DNA of 64,000 nt, taken from Pseudomonas monsensis. GTDB taxonomy: Bacteria > Pseudomonadota > Gammaproteobacteria > Pseudomonadales > Pseudomonadaceae. The notes below the pieces were generated by a model that saw only the letters and a list, made by a program, of their open reading frames with translations, did not search any database and had not been told where the DNA came from. The translations under genes and the position numbers were made by a program. The stretch is from positions 4,281,501-4,345,500 of the forward strand of contig NZ_CP077087.1 in NCBI RefSeq assembly GCF_014268495.2, in the 5' to 3' direction. Numbering within the stretch: the stretch's first letter is position 1; the number at the start of each line of letters is the position of its first letter. This document shows positions 50,602 through 59,426 of this stretch, in pieces.

Positions 50602-51315
50602 TCAACCCTGCGCACTGAAGCGGTCGCGACTGTTGGTCAGGTGCAGCCACATCGCTGCGCGTGCCGCATCGGGGTCCTGACGCTTGATCGCATTCAGGAT
50701 CGCCTCGTGTTCGAGGTTGGCCAACTGCCCCAGCTTGCTTAGATCTGCCGCTCCGCGTTCGGCAGCATTGAGCCGGTTGCGCGGAATCATTGCGTTGCCC
50801 AGGTGCTGCATGATTTCGCTGAAGCAGACGTTGCCAGTGGCCTCGGCGATCAACAGATGAAAACGCCGATCAGCCTCAACGCAACTGTCGTTGCTGTCCA
50901 GCAGACGCTGATAGTCATCCAGCGCCTGACGCATCTGTAGCAGTTGCTGCTCACTGCGCCGTTGCGCTGCCAACGCGGCGGCCTGCGTCTCCAGGCCCAT
51001 GCGCAACTCAAGAATGCTGCGCACACCGAGCGCGGTATCGACATTCAGGCGCAAACCCTGCTCGGCAGCGCGCTCGATGACGAAGGTGCCGATGCCGTGC
51101 CGCGTCTCCACCAGCCCCGACGCCTGCAATTTGGAAATCGCTTCGCGCACCACCGTGCGACTGACGCCGTGTTCCTGAACGATGGCGTTCTCCGACGGCA
51201 GCTTGTCGCCGGGCGACAACTGGCCGAGCAGGATGCTCTGGGTGAGTTTCTCCACCAGGTCATGCGCCAGGTTATGGGCGCGTTTACGGGCGGGGGCGTC
51301 GAGGTCTTCTTGCAT
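50602..51315 (-). CDS. GntR/FadR-family regulator of the glucarate genes
   Basis: This 237-residue regulator has an N-terminal winged helix (PSENAIVQEHGVSRTVVREA at about residues 40-60, then GLVETRHGIGTFV) and an FCD ligand domain (residues about 75-225) with family helices (RRFHLLIAEATGN, NLEHEAILNAIKRQD). It is divergent from the glucarate transporter-dehydratase operon, and FCD regulators beside gudD-type genes usually repress them and are released by the sugar acid. The operators are listed separately. Confidence 0.85.
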   Translation of the reverse strand: MQEDLDAPARKRAHNLAHDLVEKLTQSILLGQLSPGDKLPSENAIVQEHGVSRTVVREAISKLQASGLVETRHGIGTFVIERAAEQGLRLNVDTALGVRSILELRMGLETQAAALAAQRRSEQQLLQMRQALDDYQRLLDSNDSCVEADRRFHLLIAEATGNVCFSEIMQHLGNAMIPRNRLNAAERGAADLSKLGQLANLEHEAILNAIKRQDPDAARAAMWLHLTNSRDRFSAQG

Positions 51316-51402
51316 GGTCGGTTCCGATGATCGGGGCCAGCGGATCGTAGCATCGCGCAGTGCGGGACGAGGTTGATTTTAGCGCTAAAAATCCTGAACC
51401 AC

Positions 51403-51413
51403 TTGTATGACAA
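51403..51413. promoter_or_regulatory. Candidate GntR operator, regulator side
   Basis: TTGTATGACAA has the inverted TTGTxxxACAA shape of FCD-type GntR sites. It lies about 90 bp upstream of the regulator start and suggests autoregulation. Confidence 0.5.
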
Positions 51414-51589
51414 CACTCAAATATCTTTATGGAAGTTGCCAAAAAACCAGCGCGCTCACATCAGCAAAAGACGATAGCGTGCAGCTTCAGCGCTCCACTC
51501 ACTGCGAAAAATCCCAATAGATACGCCATATAAAAGCAAAAAAGCATAAAAAGAACCGGCTCCAGACAAATTTAATTGCATCGCCCCAC

Positions 51590-51621
51590 TTGTAGGACAA
51601 AAATTTCAGGTTGTATGATGT
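51590..51621. promoter_or_regulatory. Candidate paired GntR operators, transporter side
   Basis: TTGTAGGACAA (51590-51600) and TTGTATGATGT (51611-51621) are 21 bp apart, about two helical turns, about 60-90 bp upstream of the transporter start. They match the site at 51403-51413 in shape. Confidence 0.55.
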
Positions 51622-51681
51622 CTATCAACAAAGCAGCACCAGCCCTACCCCGCATAAAAATAATCAGTGGGAGAAAACCAA

Positions 51682-53028
51682 GTGAAAACCTCCGTCTCCG
51701 GGATGCACGAGGGCGTCGATTCGACGCTCGCGTCCGCCATCTCGAAAGTGAAACGCCACGTCCTGCCGCTCTTCGTGATCATGTTCATCGTCAATTACAT
51801 TGACCGGGTGAACATCGGTTTCGTCCGCACTCACATGGAACACGATCTGGGCATTGGTGCCGCCGCCTACGGCTTCGGCGCCGGTCTGTTCTTCATCGGC
51901 TACGCGCTGTTCGAAGTGCCTTCCAACATGCTTCTGCAGAAAGTCGGCGCACGCATCTGGCTGACCCGCATCATGCTCACCTGGGGCCTGGTCGCAGCCG
52001 GCATGGCGTTCATCCAGAACGAAACCCACTTCTATGTGTTGCGCTTTTTACTCGGCGTGGCCGAAGCCGGGTTCTTCCCTGGGGTGATCTACTACTTCAC
52101 CCGCTGGCTGCCCGGCGTCGAGCGCGGCAAGGCGATTGCGATCTTCCTCAGCGGCTCCGCCGTGGCCTCGCTGATCTCCGGTCCGCTGTCCGGCCTGCTC
52201 CTGCAAATCAACGGCCTGGGCATGCACGGTTGGCAATGGATGTACTTCATTGAGGGGATGTTTTCGGTCGGGCTCTGTGTATTTGTCTGGTTCTGGCTCG
52301 ACGCCAAACCCCACGACGCCAAATGGCTCACCCGCGCCGAACAGGATGCGCTGGTCAATGCCATCGACGATGAACAAAAGGCCCGCGAAGCCGCAACGCC
52401 CATCCGTCCTTCACTGGGCAAACTGCTCAAGGACCGGCAGATCCTGCTGTTCTGCCTGATCTACTTCTTCATCCAGCTGACCATTTATGCGGCGACCTTC
52501 TGGCTGCCAAGCATCATCAAGAAAATGGGCGAGATGAGCGACTTCCAGGTCGGCCTGTTCAACTCGATTCCGTGGCTGCTGTCGATCATCGGCATGTACA
52601 CCTTCGCTGCGTTCTCGGCCAAGTGGAAACACCAGCAGGCGTGGGTCGCCACCGCGCTGCTGATCGCCGCCGCAGGAATGTTCATGTCCACTACCGGCGG
52701 GCCGATTTTCGCCTTCGTCGCCATCTGCTTTGCGGCACTCGGGTTCAAATCCGCCTCGTCGCTGTTCTGGCCGATTCCCCAGGCGTATCTGGACGCTCGC
52801 ATCGCCGCAGCGGTGATTGCGCTGATCAACTCGGTGGGCAACCTCGGCGGTTTCGTCGCGCCGACCACCTTCGGCCTGCTCGAAGAACACACCGGCTCGA
52901 TTCAGGGCGGCCTCTACGGTTTGGCCGCGACCTCGATCATTGCCGCGATCATCGTCTTCGCTGCGCGCACCACGCCCAAACCCGCTGCTGACCTCCCCGT
53001 GGCCGAGCCCGCGCCAAAGCACGCCTGA
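51682..53028 (+). CDS. Glucarate/galactarate MFS transporter
   Basis: This 448-residue membrane protein of the anion:cation symporter type has about 12 helices and family marks FIVNYIDRVNIGFVRTHM (about residues 36-53), FFIGYALFEVPSNMLLQKVG and RWLPGVERGKAIAIF. Relatives (GudP, GarP) import glucarate with protons. The GTG at 51682 is preferred because GGGAG lies 8 bp upstream; a GTG at 51667 would add five residues. It starts the glucarate operon. Confidence 0.85.
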   Translation: MKTSVSGMHEGVDSTLASAISKVKRHVLPLFVIMFIVNYIDRVNIGFVRTHMEHDLGIGAAAYGFGAGLFFIGYALFEVPSNMLLQKVGARIWLTRIMLTWGLVAAGMAFIQNETHFYVLRFLLGVAEAGFFPGVIYYFTRWLPGVERGKAIAIFLSGSAVASLISGPLSGLLLQINGLGMHGWQWMYFIEGMFSVGLCVFVWFWLDAKPHDAKWLTRAEQDALVNAIDDEQKAREAATPIRPSLGKLLKDRQILLFCLIYFFIQLTIYAATFWLPSIIKKMGEMSDFQVGLFNSIPWLLSIIGMYTFAAFSAKWKHQQAWVATALLIAAAGMFMSTTGGPIFAFVAICFAALGFKSASSLFWPIPQAYLDARIAAAVIALINSVGNLGGFVAPTTFGLLEEHTGSIQGGLYGLAATSIIAAIIVFAARTTPKPAADLPVAEPAPKHA

Positions 53029-53052
53029 ACGCTGTATCAGAAGGATAAAAAC

Positions 53053-54396
53053 ATGACCGCACACGACACTGCCAAAGCCCCGATCATCACCGACATGCAC
53101 GTCATCCCGGTGGCCGGCCACGACGGCATGCTGCTCAACCTGAGCGGCGCCCACGGGCCGTTCTTTACCCGCAACCTCGTCATTCTCAAAGACAACGCCG
53201 GCCATACCGGCGTCGGCGAGGTGCCCGGCGGCGAACGCATTCGCCAGACCCTGGAAGATGCGCGCAGCCTGGTGGTCGGCAGCCCGATCGGCACCTATCA
53301 GAAGATCCTCAATCAAGTGCGCCAGACCTTCGCCGACCGCGATGCCGGTGGCCGCGGCCTGCAGACTTTTGACCTGCGCATCACCATTCACGCCGTCACC
53401 GGTCTTGAAGCGGCCCTGCTCGATCTGCTCGGCCAGCACCTCGACGTACCGGTTGCGGCGCTGCTTGGCGAAGGCCAGCAACGTGATGAAGTGAAGATGC
53501 TCGGTTACCTGTTCTATGTCGGTGATCAGCGCGAAACCGACCTCGCCTACCGCAGCGAACCGGATGCCGATAATGACTGGTTTCGCGTGCGACACGAGCA
53601 CGCCATGACCGCCGAAGCGGTGGTGCGCCTCGCCGAAGCGGCCCATGCGAAATACGGTTTCAAGGACTTCAAACTCAAGGGTGGCGTGCTCAGCGGCGAT
53701 GCGGAAATCGAAGCGGTCACCGCCCTCGCCGAACGCTTCCCGGATGCACGCATCACCCTCGATCCGAATGGCGCCTGGTCCTTGAAAGAAGCGATCCGCC
53801 TGTGCCGCGATCAACACCACGTGCTGGCTTACGCCGAAGACCCGTGCGGTGCGGAAAACGGTTATTCGGGGCGCGAAGTCATGGCTGAATTCCGCCGCGC
53901 CACCGGGCTGAAAACCGCGACCAACATGATTGCCACCGACTGGCGCGAAATGGGCCACGCCATCCAGCTGCAGTCAGTGGACATTCCCTTGGCCGACCCG
54001 CACTTCTGGACCATGCAAGGTTCGGTGCGCGTGGCGCAGATGTGCCATGAGTGGGGCCTGACCTGGGGTTCGCACTCCAACAATCACTTCGATATCTCTC
54101 TGGCGATGTTCACCCACGTCGCCGCTGCCGCGCCCGGCGAGATCACGGCCATCGACACCCACTGGATCTGGCAGGACGGTCAGCGCCTGACCAAGGCACC
54201 GCTGCAAATCGTCGACGGCTGTGTCCAGGTGCCGAACAAGCCGGGGCTCGGCGTGGAGCTGGATATGGATCAGGTGGCCAAGGCCCACGAGCTGTATAAA
54301 GGCATGGGCCTCGGCGCGCGGGATGACAGCGTGGCGATGCAGTTTCTGATTCCGGGCTGGAGATTCGATAACAAGCGGCCGTGTCTGGTGCGCTGA
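53053..54396 (+). CDS. gudD: Glucarate dehydratase
   Basis: This 447-residue enolase-superfamily enzyme converts D-glucarate to 5-keto-4-deoxyglucarate. Visible active-site marks are the KxK pair in DFKLKGG (about residues 204-210), metal ligands in TLDPNGAWSL, AEDPCGAENGYSG and ATNMIATDWREMG, and the His in GLTWGSHSNNHFDISL (about 338). It lies 24 bp after the transporter gene. A REP-like palindrome closes the operon. Confidence 0.94.
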   Translation: MTAHDTAKAPIITDMHVIPVAGHDGMLLNLSGAHGPFFTRNLVILKDNAGHTGVGEVPGGERIRQTLEDARSLVVGSPIGTYQKILNQVRQTFADRDAGGRGLQTFDLRITIHAVTGLEAALLDLLGQHLDVPVAALLGEGQQRDEVKMLGYLFYVGDQRETDLAYRSEPDADNDWFRVRHEHAMTAEAVVRLAEAAHAKYGFKDFKLKGGVLSGDAEIEAVTALAERFPDARITLDPNGAWSLKEAIRLCRDQHHVLAYAEDPCGAENGYSGREVMAEFRRATGLKTATNMIATDWREMGHAIQLQSVDIPLADPHFWTMQGSVRVAQMCHEWGLTWGSHSNNHFDISLAMFTHVAAAAPGEITAIDTHWIWQDGQRLTKAPLQIVDGCVQVPNKPGLGVELDMDQVAKAHELYKGMGLGARDDSVAMQFLIPGWRFDNKRPCLVR

Positions 54397-54420
54397 CGCT
54401 TTTGAGTCGCCCAGCCGCCC

Positions 54421-54448
54421 TGTAGGAGTGAGCCTGCTCACTCCTACA
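54421..54448. terminator. Palindrome between gudD and ampR
   Basis: TGTAGGAGTGAGC and GCTCACTCCTACA flank CT. It is a near-perfect 28-bp stem between convergent genes, REP-related in sequence, followed by GGGGTTTT. Confidence 0.78.
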
Positions 54449-54459
54449 GGGGTTTTGCA

Positions 54460-55332
54460 TTAACCAGAGATTTGCAGCAGCCAGTTTTTAAAGGCGAACA
54501 TCGCCGCCGTTTCCGGCCGCGACTGCAACCGCGTCAACCAGTAACTCCCGGTGGTGATCTCGATTGCAAACGGCTGACAGATCGTCTCGGCCGCCAGTTG
54601 CCGGGCAAACATCAGCGGCGGCGCCAGCGCCACCCCGCTACCCTGCAATGCCACCTCCATCATCGCCAGCGACGAGTCAAAGACAATGCTCTGCGGTGGC
54701 GCCGCGTGGGTCGCCAGGCCTGCCGCGTGAAACCATTGCGGCCATTCATCGGTGCGATAGGAGCGCAGCAACGTGTGCTGCAACAGATCGCCCGGCGTGC
54801 GCAGTTGCCGGGCGATCTCCGGCACGCACAACACCGACAGCGGCGCATCAAGCAACCGCGTCGCTTCAATGCCATGCCACGCCCCCGCACCAAAGCGAAT
54901 CGCGTAATCCAGCCCTTCAGCAGCGACGTCCACGCGATTGTTGTGGGTCGACAGCCGTAAATCTATGAGCGGATGTTTCGCCCGGAAGTCCGCCAACCTC
55001 GGCAACAGCCACCCCACCGCGAACGTACCGACGGCGCCGACCGTCAGCATTTCGCGGTATTGCCCACCGGCAAGACGTTCGAGAATCTGCGCAATTCGAT
55101 CGAATGAACTGTTCAGCACCGGCAACAGGGTTTCGCCTTCGCTGGTCAGCATCAGCCCGCGGGGCAGGCGTTTGAACAGGGTGACGTTGAGCTGCGCTTC
55201 GAGGCTTTTCACCTGATGACTGACTGCCGCCTGGGTCACGCACAACTCGACGGCCGCACGGGTGAAGCTCAAATGGCGTGCGGACGCTTCAAAGGCGCGC
55301 AGCGCGTTGAGCGGCAATTGTGGTCGAATCAT
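54460..55332 (-). CDS. ampR: LysR-type beta-lactamase regulator AmpR
   Basis: This 290-residue LysR regulator has an N-terminus (IRPQLPLNALRAFEASARHLSFTRAA) and ligand domain (VGAVGTFAVGWLLPRL, LSTHNNRVDVAAEGLDYAIRFG, LQSRPETAAMF) that match AmpR. AmpR senses muropeptides released during beta-lactam exposure and turns on ampC. It is divergent from ampC across 160 bp (55333-55492). I could not place the operator with confidence there. The ATG at 55332 is used; a longer start adds four residues. Confidence 0.92.
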   Translation of the reverse strand: MIRPQLPLNALRAFEASARHLSFTRAAVELCVTQAAVSHQVKSLEAQLNVTLFKRLPRGLMLTSEGETLLPVLNSSFDRIAQILERLAGGQYREMLTVGAVGTFAVGWLLPRLADFRAKHPLIDLRLSTHNNRVDVAAEGLDYAIRFGAGAWHGIEATRLLDAPLSVLCVPEIARQLRTPGDLLQHTLLRSYRTDEWPQWFHAAGLATHAAPPQSIVFDSSLAMMEVALQGSGVALAPPLMFARQLAAETICQPFAIEITTGSYWLTRLQSRPETAAMFAFKNWLLQISG

Positions 55333-55492
55333 GCTCAGTCCCAAATTTTTCTAATGGCTGCTGCGAGTTTTCGTCGTTTGTCGATTGGCGCCGTGCTGAC
55401 TAAATTGGCGGCGCTGATCAGTCGCCCGACGGGGAAATCGCCCGCAGTGTAGCGGGATACCATCATCAACACTCATGGAGAGTGGTTCATTC

Positions 55493-56659
55493 ATGTCATT
55501 CATCAACCCTGGCAAACTCTTTTCCTACAGTACTTTCGGACTATTTTTTGGCGCGACGACCTGCATGGCCGCACCGCCTTCCGATGCGCAACTGCAAGCG
55601 CTGGTCAACGCGGCGGTGACACCGGTGATGCAACAACAGAACATCCCCGGCCTCACCGTGGCGCTGACGGTCAACGGCCAAGCGCATTACTTTAACTACG
55701 GCGTCGCCACCAAAGATACCGGACAAAAAGTCAGCGAAAACACCCTGTTCGAAATCGGCTCGGTGAGCAAAACCTTCACCGCCACCCTCGCCGGTTACGC
55801 CCAGGCCAACGGCAAACTCGACCTGGCGACCAAGGCCAGCACGCTCTGGCCCGCGCTCCAAGGCAGTGCCTTCGACAACATCAGTGTGTTGCAACTGGGC
55901 ACCTACAGCGCCGGCGGCTTGCCTCTGCAATTCCCGAGCGAAGCGGATTCCCCTGAGCAGATGCTCGGCTATTTCCAGCAATGGAAACCGGTCTATCCTG
56001 CCGGCAGCCATCGCCAGTACTCCAACCCGAGCCTGGGCCTGTTCGGCTATCTGGCGGCGAAAACCCTCGGCCAGCCTTTTGATCAGGCGATGACGCAAAC
56101 CCTGCTGCCGAAACTGGGCCTGCAACACACCTACCTCAGCGTTCCCGCCAGCCAAATGGACCTGTATGCGCAGGGCTATGACAAGCACGACAAACCGGTT
56201 CGCGTCACGTCCGGTGCGCTGGACTCGCAAGCCTATGGCGTTAAAACCAGTGCGGTGGACATGCTGCGTTACGTTCAGGCCAACCTGAAACCTGAAACGC
56301 TTGAAGCGTCCCTGCAAAAAACCATCGCCAACACCCACACCGGTTATTACACCGTCGGCGATATGACCCAGGGCCTGGGTTGGGAAATGTATCGCTACCC
56401 GATCAGCCTCGATCGCTTGCTCGCGGGCAATTCGACGGAAATGGCCATGGAAGCGCACAAGGTGCAGTGGCTGAATCCACCGCGACCGCAACCGGCTGAC
56501 GTGCTGATCAACAAGACCGGCTCGACCGGTGGATTCGGGACTTACGTGGCGTTTGTGCCAGCCAGGGATGTTGGCATCGTGATCATGGCCAACAAGAACT
56601 TCCCGATTCCTGAGCGGGTGAAGATCGCCCACAAAATCCTCAGCGCGGTCACTCACTGA
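55493..56659 (+). CDS. ampC: Class C beta-lactamase AmpC
   Basis: This 388-residue exported serine beta-lactamase has a signal peptide (about residues 1-27, ending TTCMAA), the S90-x-x-K93 motif in EIGSVSKTF, the Y176-S-N motif in HRQYSNPS and the KTG motif in INKTGSTGGFG (about 343). All three motifs are intact. It hydrolyses cephalosporins in the periplasm. An upstream ATG at 55475 is in frame but lacks a ribosome site and would disturb the signal peptide. Confidence 0.95.
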   Translation: MSFINPGKLFSYSTFGLFFGATTCMAAPPSDAQLQALVNAAVTPVMQQQNIPGLTVALTVNGQAHYFNYGVATKDTGQKVSENTLFEIGSVSKTFTATLAGYAQANGKLDLATKASTLWPALQGSAFDNISVLQLGTYSAGGLPLQFPSEADSPEQMLGYFQQWKPVYPAGSHRQYSNPSLGLFGYLAAKTLGQPFDQAMTQTLLPKLGLQHTYLSVPASQMDLYAQGYDKHDKPVRVTSGALDSQAYGVKTSAVDMLRYVQANLKPETLEASLQKTIANTHTGYYTVGDMTQGLGWEMYRYPISLDRLLAGNSTEMAMEAHKVQWLNPPRPQPADVLINKTGSTGGFGTYVAFVPARDVGIVIMANKNFPIPERVKIAHKILSAVTH

Positions 56660-56690
56660 CCGCGAGCCACGGGCTTTGTACCAGGCAATA

Positions 56691-56723
56691 AAAAATGGGC
56701 GACCTGCACAGGTCGCCCATTTT
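56691..56723 (+). terminator. Terminator of ampC
   Basis: AAAATGGGCGACCT-GCAC-AGGTCGCCCATTTT is a perfect stem 31 bp past ampC. The A and T runs allow action in both directions. Confidence 0.92.
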
Positions 56724-56814
56724 CCAGTTCCCGCAAAGGCGACTTGTCAGTCAAAGCTGATGTCGACTGTACTGACCTCTTCGCGGGCTAGCCCCACACA
56801 CAGGGTGCTACTCA

Positions 56815-57375
56815 TCAATCATCCGGCATTTCAGGTGGCTTGGCCGGTTTGGTCGGCTTGGCGTTTTTGGCGCCTTTCGTCGTGGCCGGTTCGGTAGTCG
56901 CGGGGGGCGTCGCCACAGACGGTGGGGCGATGTCCTTCTCGGTGGCTGGCAGTGCATCGACCGTGTCGAAGATTTTCTTCAGGTCCACCGATTTTGCTTC
57001 ATCGCCCGAGGCCGAGAGCTTGGTCTCGCCGTCCTTGCCCAACAGGAACACCTTCGGATAAGCCCCGGCGCCCAGCTTCAGCGAGCGCAACAAGGCCATG
57101 GTGTCCTGCTGGCCGAGGTCCTTGCCGTCGAGTTGACCGGCCATATTGAGGATGGTGTAGACCTTGATATTGCGGTCGGCGATGCCCTTCTTGTTCGCGG
57201 GATCTTCCAGCGATTTTTTCAGGCCTACCCATACCGGATCGACGGTACTGGAGGCAATCACGATCAATGGTCGGGATCTGCCCATATCCCCGGCGATGGG
57301 CGAATCGTTATCTGCGGCGAACAAGGGGCCGGCAATCGCCAGCAAGAGTGTCAGGGTCAGTGACCTGATGAGCAT
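56815..57375 (-). CDS. Exported DUF4174-like protein with Lys/Pro-rich tail
   Basis: This 186-residue protein has a signal peptide (MLIRSLTLTLLLAIAGPLFAA) and a DUF4174-like thioredoxin-fold-type domain (about residues 35-130: RSRPLIVIASSTVDPVWVGL, KVFLLGKDGETKL) lacking a CxxC motif, then a Thr/Ala/Lys/Pro tail. The start is a small puzzle: the sequence GGAGATGCGCATG has two in-frame ATGs, and the first overlaps the ribosome site, so the second (57375) is taken. Function unknown. Confidence 0.7.
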   Translation of the reverse strand: MLIRSLTLTLLLAIAGPLFAADNDSPIAGDMGRSRPLIVIASSTVDPVWVGLKKSLEDPANKKGIADRNIKVYTILNMAGQLDGKDLGQQDTMALLRSLKLGAGAYPKVFLLGKDGETKLSASGDEAKSVDLKKIFDTVDALPATEKDIAPPSVATPPATTEPATTKGAKNAKPTKPAKPPEMPDD

Positions 57376-57581
57376 GCGCATCTCCTTTTGATATCCACGC
57401 TCTAATGATTGCGCATCGTGGCGATTGTTCCGGGCACGCCCGGCAAATATGTTTCGCCTTGTCAGAAGCTTAGGACAGCCACGACATTGCGCAACCAGCT
57501 GCACGCAATCGTGACGTGGATTTGATTACCTTTGATGACCGCATTAGGGTGGCTGTTCACCGACGAAAAGGAGTTCTGCGT

Positions 57582-58046
57582 ATGTACATCGACTACCTGT
57601 GCGATCACCCGCATCTGATTGAAGAACTGGCCGAACTCAATTTCAAGGAATGGGGCGAGTTCCGCCCCGGCGATACCCTTGAGGCCCGCACCGAACGGAT
57701 GCGCGCAGCCTGCGGCAAGGGCGCGATTCCCAGCGTGGTGGTGGCCATCGAGGATGGCAGATTGCTCGGTGGTGCGCTGCTGATCGACAGCGACATGAAG
57801 ATCCGCCCGCAACTGACGCCGTGGCTGGCAGGGGTTTATGTGAAGGCTGAGGATCGGGGACGCGGGGTCGCATCGCAATTGGTCAGCAGGATCGTCGATG
57901 AAGCGGCGGCGCTCGGCGTGTCGCAGTTGTATCTGTACACCGACGCGGCGCAATCGCTGTATGCGCAGCTGGGTTGGGAGGTGATAGAGGAACTGGTGTA
58001 CGACGACCTGCCGGTGACGGTCATGAAGTATGTGATCAAACACTAA
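57582..58046 (+). CDS. GNAT-family N-acetyltransferase
   Basis: This 154-residue protein has the GNAT acetyl-CoA loop as EDRGRGVASQLVSRIVDEA (about residues 88-106, RGRGVAS being the Q/RxxGxG/A motif) and the pattern LAGVYVKAEDRG before it. The C-terminus (LYLYTDAAQSLYAQLGWEVIEE) is also typical. It may acetylate an amine or an antibiotic, but the substrate is unknown. AAAAGGAG lies 8 bp upstream of the ATG. Confidence 0.87.
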   Translation: MYIDYLCDHPHLIEELAELNFKEWGEFRPGDTLEARTERMRAACGKGAIPSVVVAIEDGRLLGGALLIDSDMKIRPQLTPWLAGVYVKAEDRGRGVASQLVSRIVDEAAALGVSQLYLYTDAAQSLYAQLGWEVIEELVYDDLPVTVMKYVIKH

Positions 58047-58078
58047 CCTTGTGGTGAGGGAGCAAGGTTAGTGCAGCA

Positions 58079-58405
58079 TCAGGCGAGGATTGAATCGAGC
58101 GCCGAGAGTAATTGCGAAGGGGCGACGGGTTGTCCGCCGAGCTTGAGTTCACCACTGTCGAGTTCAACGCTCAGCATCACCGACGCCCGATCGCCCGGGT
58201 ACTTGCGCAGCACCAGCCCGATGCTATCGGCAGCCTCATCGACGGTACCGAGCAAATCCCACAGGCTCTCACTCAGATCCAGCAGCACTCGCTGACGCTG
58301 CACATCGACTACCCGCGGCGCATACAGCCAATGGCTCATGCGCATCTCACGCGGTTCAACGGTGATGGCGAGACGACCTTCGCAATAGACGGTGGTTTCA
58401 GGCAT
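58079..58405 (-). CDS. Hypothetical protein (108 aa) co-transcribed with the TSUP permease
   Basis: MPETTVYCEGRLAITVEPRE is followed by RVVDVQRQRVLLDLSESLWDLL and a SVELDSGELKLGGQPVAP end. It looks like a small beta/alpha soluble domain, with no signal peptide or membrane segment. It starts 7 bp after the permease gene, so the two are linked. I do not recognise the family. Confidence 0.68.
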   Translation of the reverse strand: MPETTVYCEGRLAITVEPREMRMSHWLYAPRVVDVQRQRVLLDLSESLWDLLGTVDEAADSIGLVLRKYPGDRASVMLSVELDSGELKLGGQPVAPSQLLSALDSILA

Positions 58406-58412
58406 GGCCGGT

Positions 58413-59198
58413 TCAGAACGCCAGCTTGTAGCCGATCAACAACAGCATGGTCGCCAGGCACGGGCGCAGCACTTCATCGGAAATGCGCCCGGTCAGGTGG
58501 CTGCCGAGCCAGATGCCCGGCAGCGAGCCCATCAGCAGGAAGCCCAGCACGCCCCAATCCATGTTGCCCATGCTCGCGTGGCCAAGGCCGGCGACCAGGG
58601 TCAGCGGTACGGCGTGGGCGATTTCGGTGCCGACCAGACGTCGGGTCGGCAGCAGCGGATAGAGAATGAACAACGCGACCGTGCCGAGGGCTCCAGCGCC
58701 GATCGAGGTCAGGGCGACCATGGTGCCGAGGATCAGACCGGTGATCACCGTCATCACGTTCAGGCGCACACCGTTCGGATTGTAGTTGCCGCCCGCGCGT
58801 TTGTGGGCGAATGCCAGCAAGCGTTTCTTGAACAGAATCGCCAATGCCGTGGCGAACAGCACGTAGCCCAGGGCTTGCTTGATGATCGCGTTCATCGCCT
58901 CAGGGGCGGTGTGCAGGGTGCTGAGAAACCACAAGGTCATGGCCACCGCCGGCACGCTGCCGAGGGTCAGCCAGCCGGTGATGGCCCAGTCGATGTTTTT
59001 GTTCTTGCGGTGAACGAGGACGCCGCTGGATTTGGTAATGGCCGCGTACAACAGGTCAGTGCCCACCGCCGTTGCCGGGTTGATGCCGAACCACAGCAGG
59101 ATCGGCGTCATCAACGAACCACCGCCGACACCGGTCATGCCGACAATAAAACCCACCACCAGCCCGGCAATCACCAGGCCGAAATTTGCCAATTCCAT
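58413..59198 (-). CDS. TSUP-family sulfite/anion permease (TauE/SafE-like)
   Basis: This 261-residue membrane protein has about seven helices and the TSUP pattern VVGFIVGMTGVGGGSLMTP (about residues 14-32) and LILGTMVALTSIGAGALGT. Family members export sulfite or sulfoacetate or other organosulfur anions. The substrate is unknown. It is first of a two-gene unit. Confidence 0.87.
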   Translation of the reverse strand: MELANFGLVIAGLVVGFIVGMTGVGGGSLMTPILLWFGINPATAVGTDLLYAAITKSSGVLVHRKNKNIDWAITGWLTLGSVPAVAMTLWFLSTLHTAPEAMNAIIKQALGYVLFATALAILFKKRLLAFAHKRAGGNYNPNGVRLNVMTVITGLILGTMVALTSIGAGALGTVALFILYPLLPTRRLVGTEIAHAVPLTLVAGLGHASMGNMDWGVLGFLLMGSLPGIWLGSHLTGRISDEVLRPCLATMLLLIGYKLAF

Positions 59199-59312
59199 TA
59201 AGACGTCCAGAAAAACGACAGGAAAAATCTGGCCCGCAGCATAGCGATTTTTCTTATAACCACATATATCAATGCGGTCTATGGTTATGCCATATCGACC
59301 TCGACGCAGGAA

Positions 59313-59405
59313 CCTGTGGCAGCGGGCTTGCTCGCGATGAGGTCGTATCAGTTAGCTGTTCCGTTGCCTGACACGCCACAATCGCTGGCAAGCCAGCTCC
59401 CGCAG
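59313..59405. repeat. REP doublet between two permease genes
   Basis: CTGTGGCAGCGGGCTTGCTCGCGATG and an inverted AATCGCTGGCAAGCCAGCTCCCGCAG flank about 40 bp. The arms belong to different REP subtypes. Confidence 0.78.
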
Positions 59406-59426
59406 GGAATGGGTGATGCACAAGAC

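Noticed and set aside
55333..55492. AmpR operator
   Set aside because: GCTGCTGCGAG-type words are present but no clear T-N11-A dyad of the known site could be fixed by eye.
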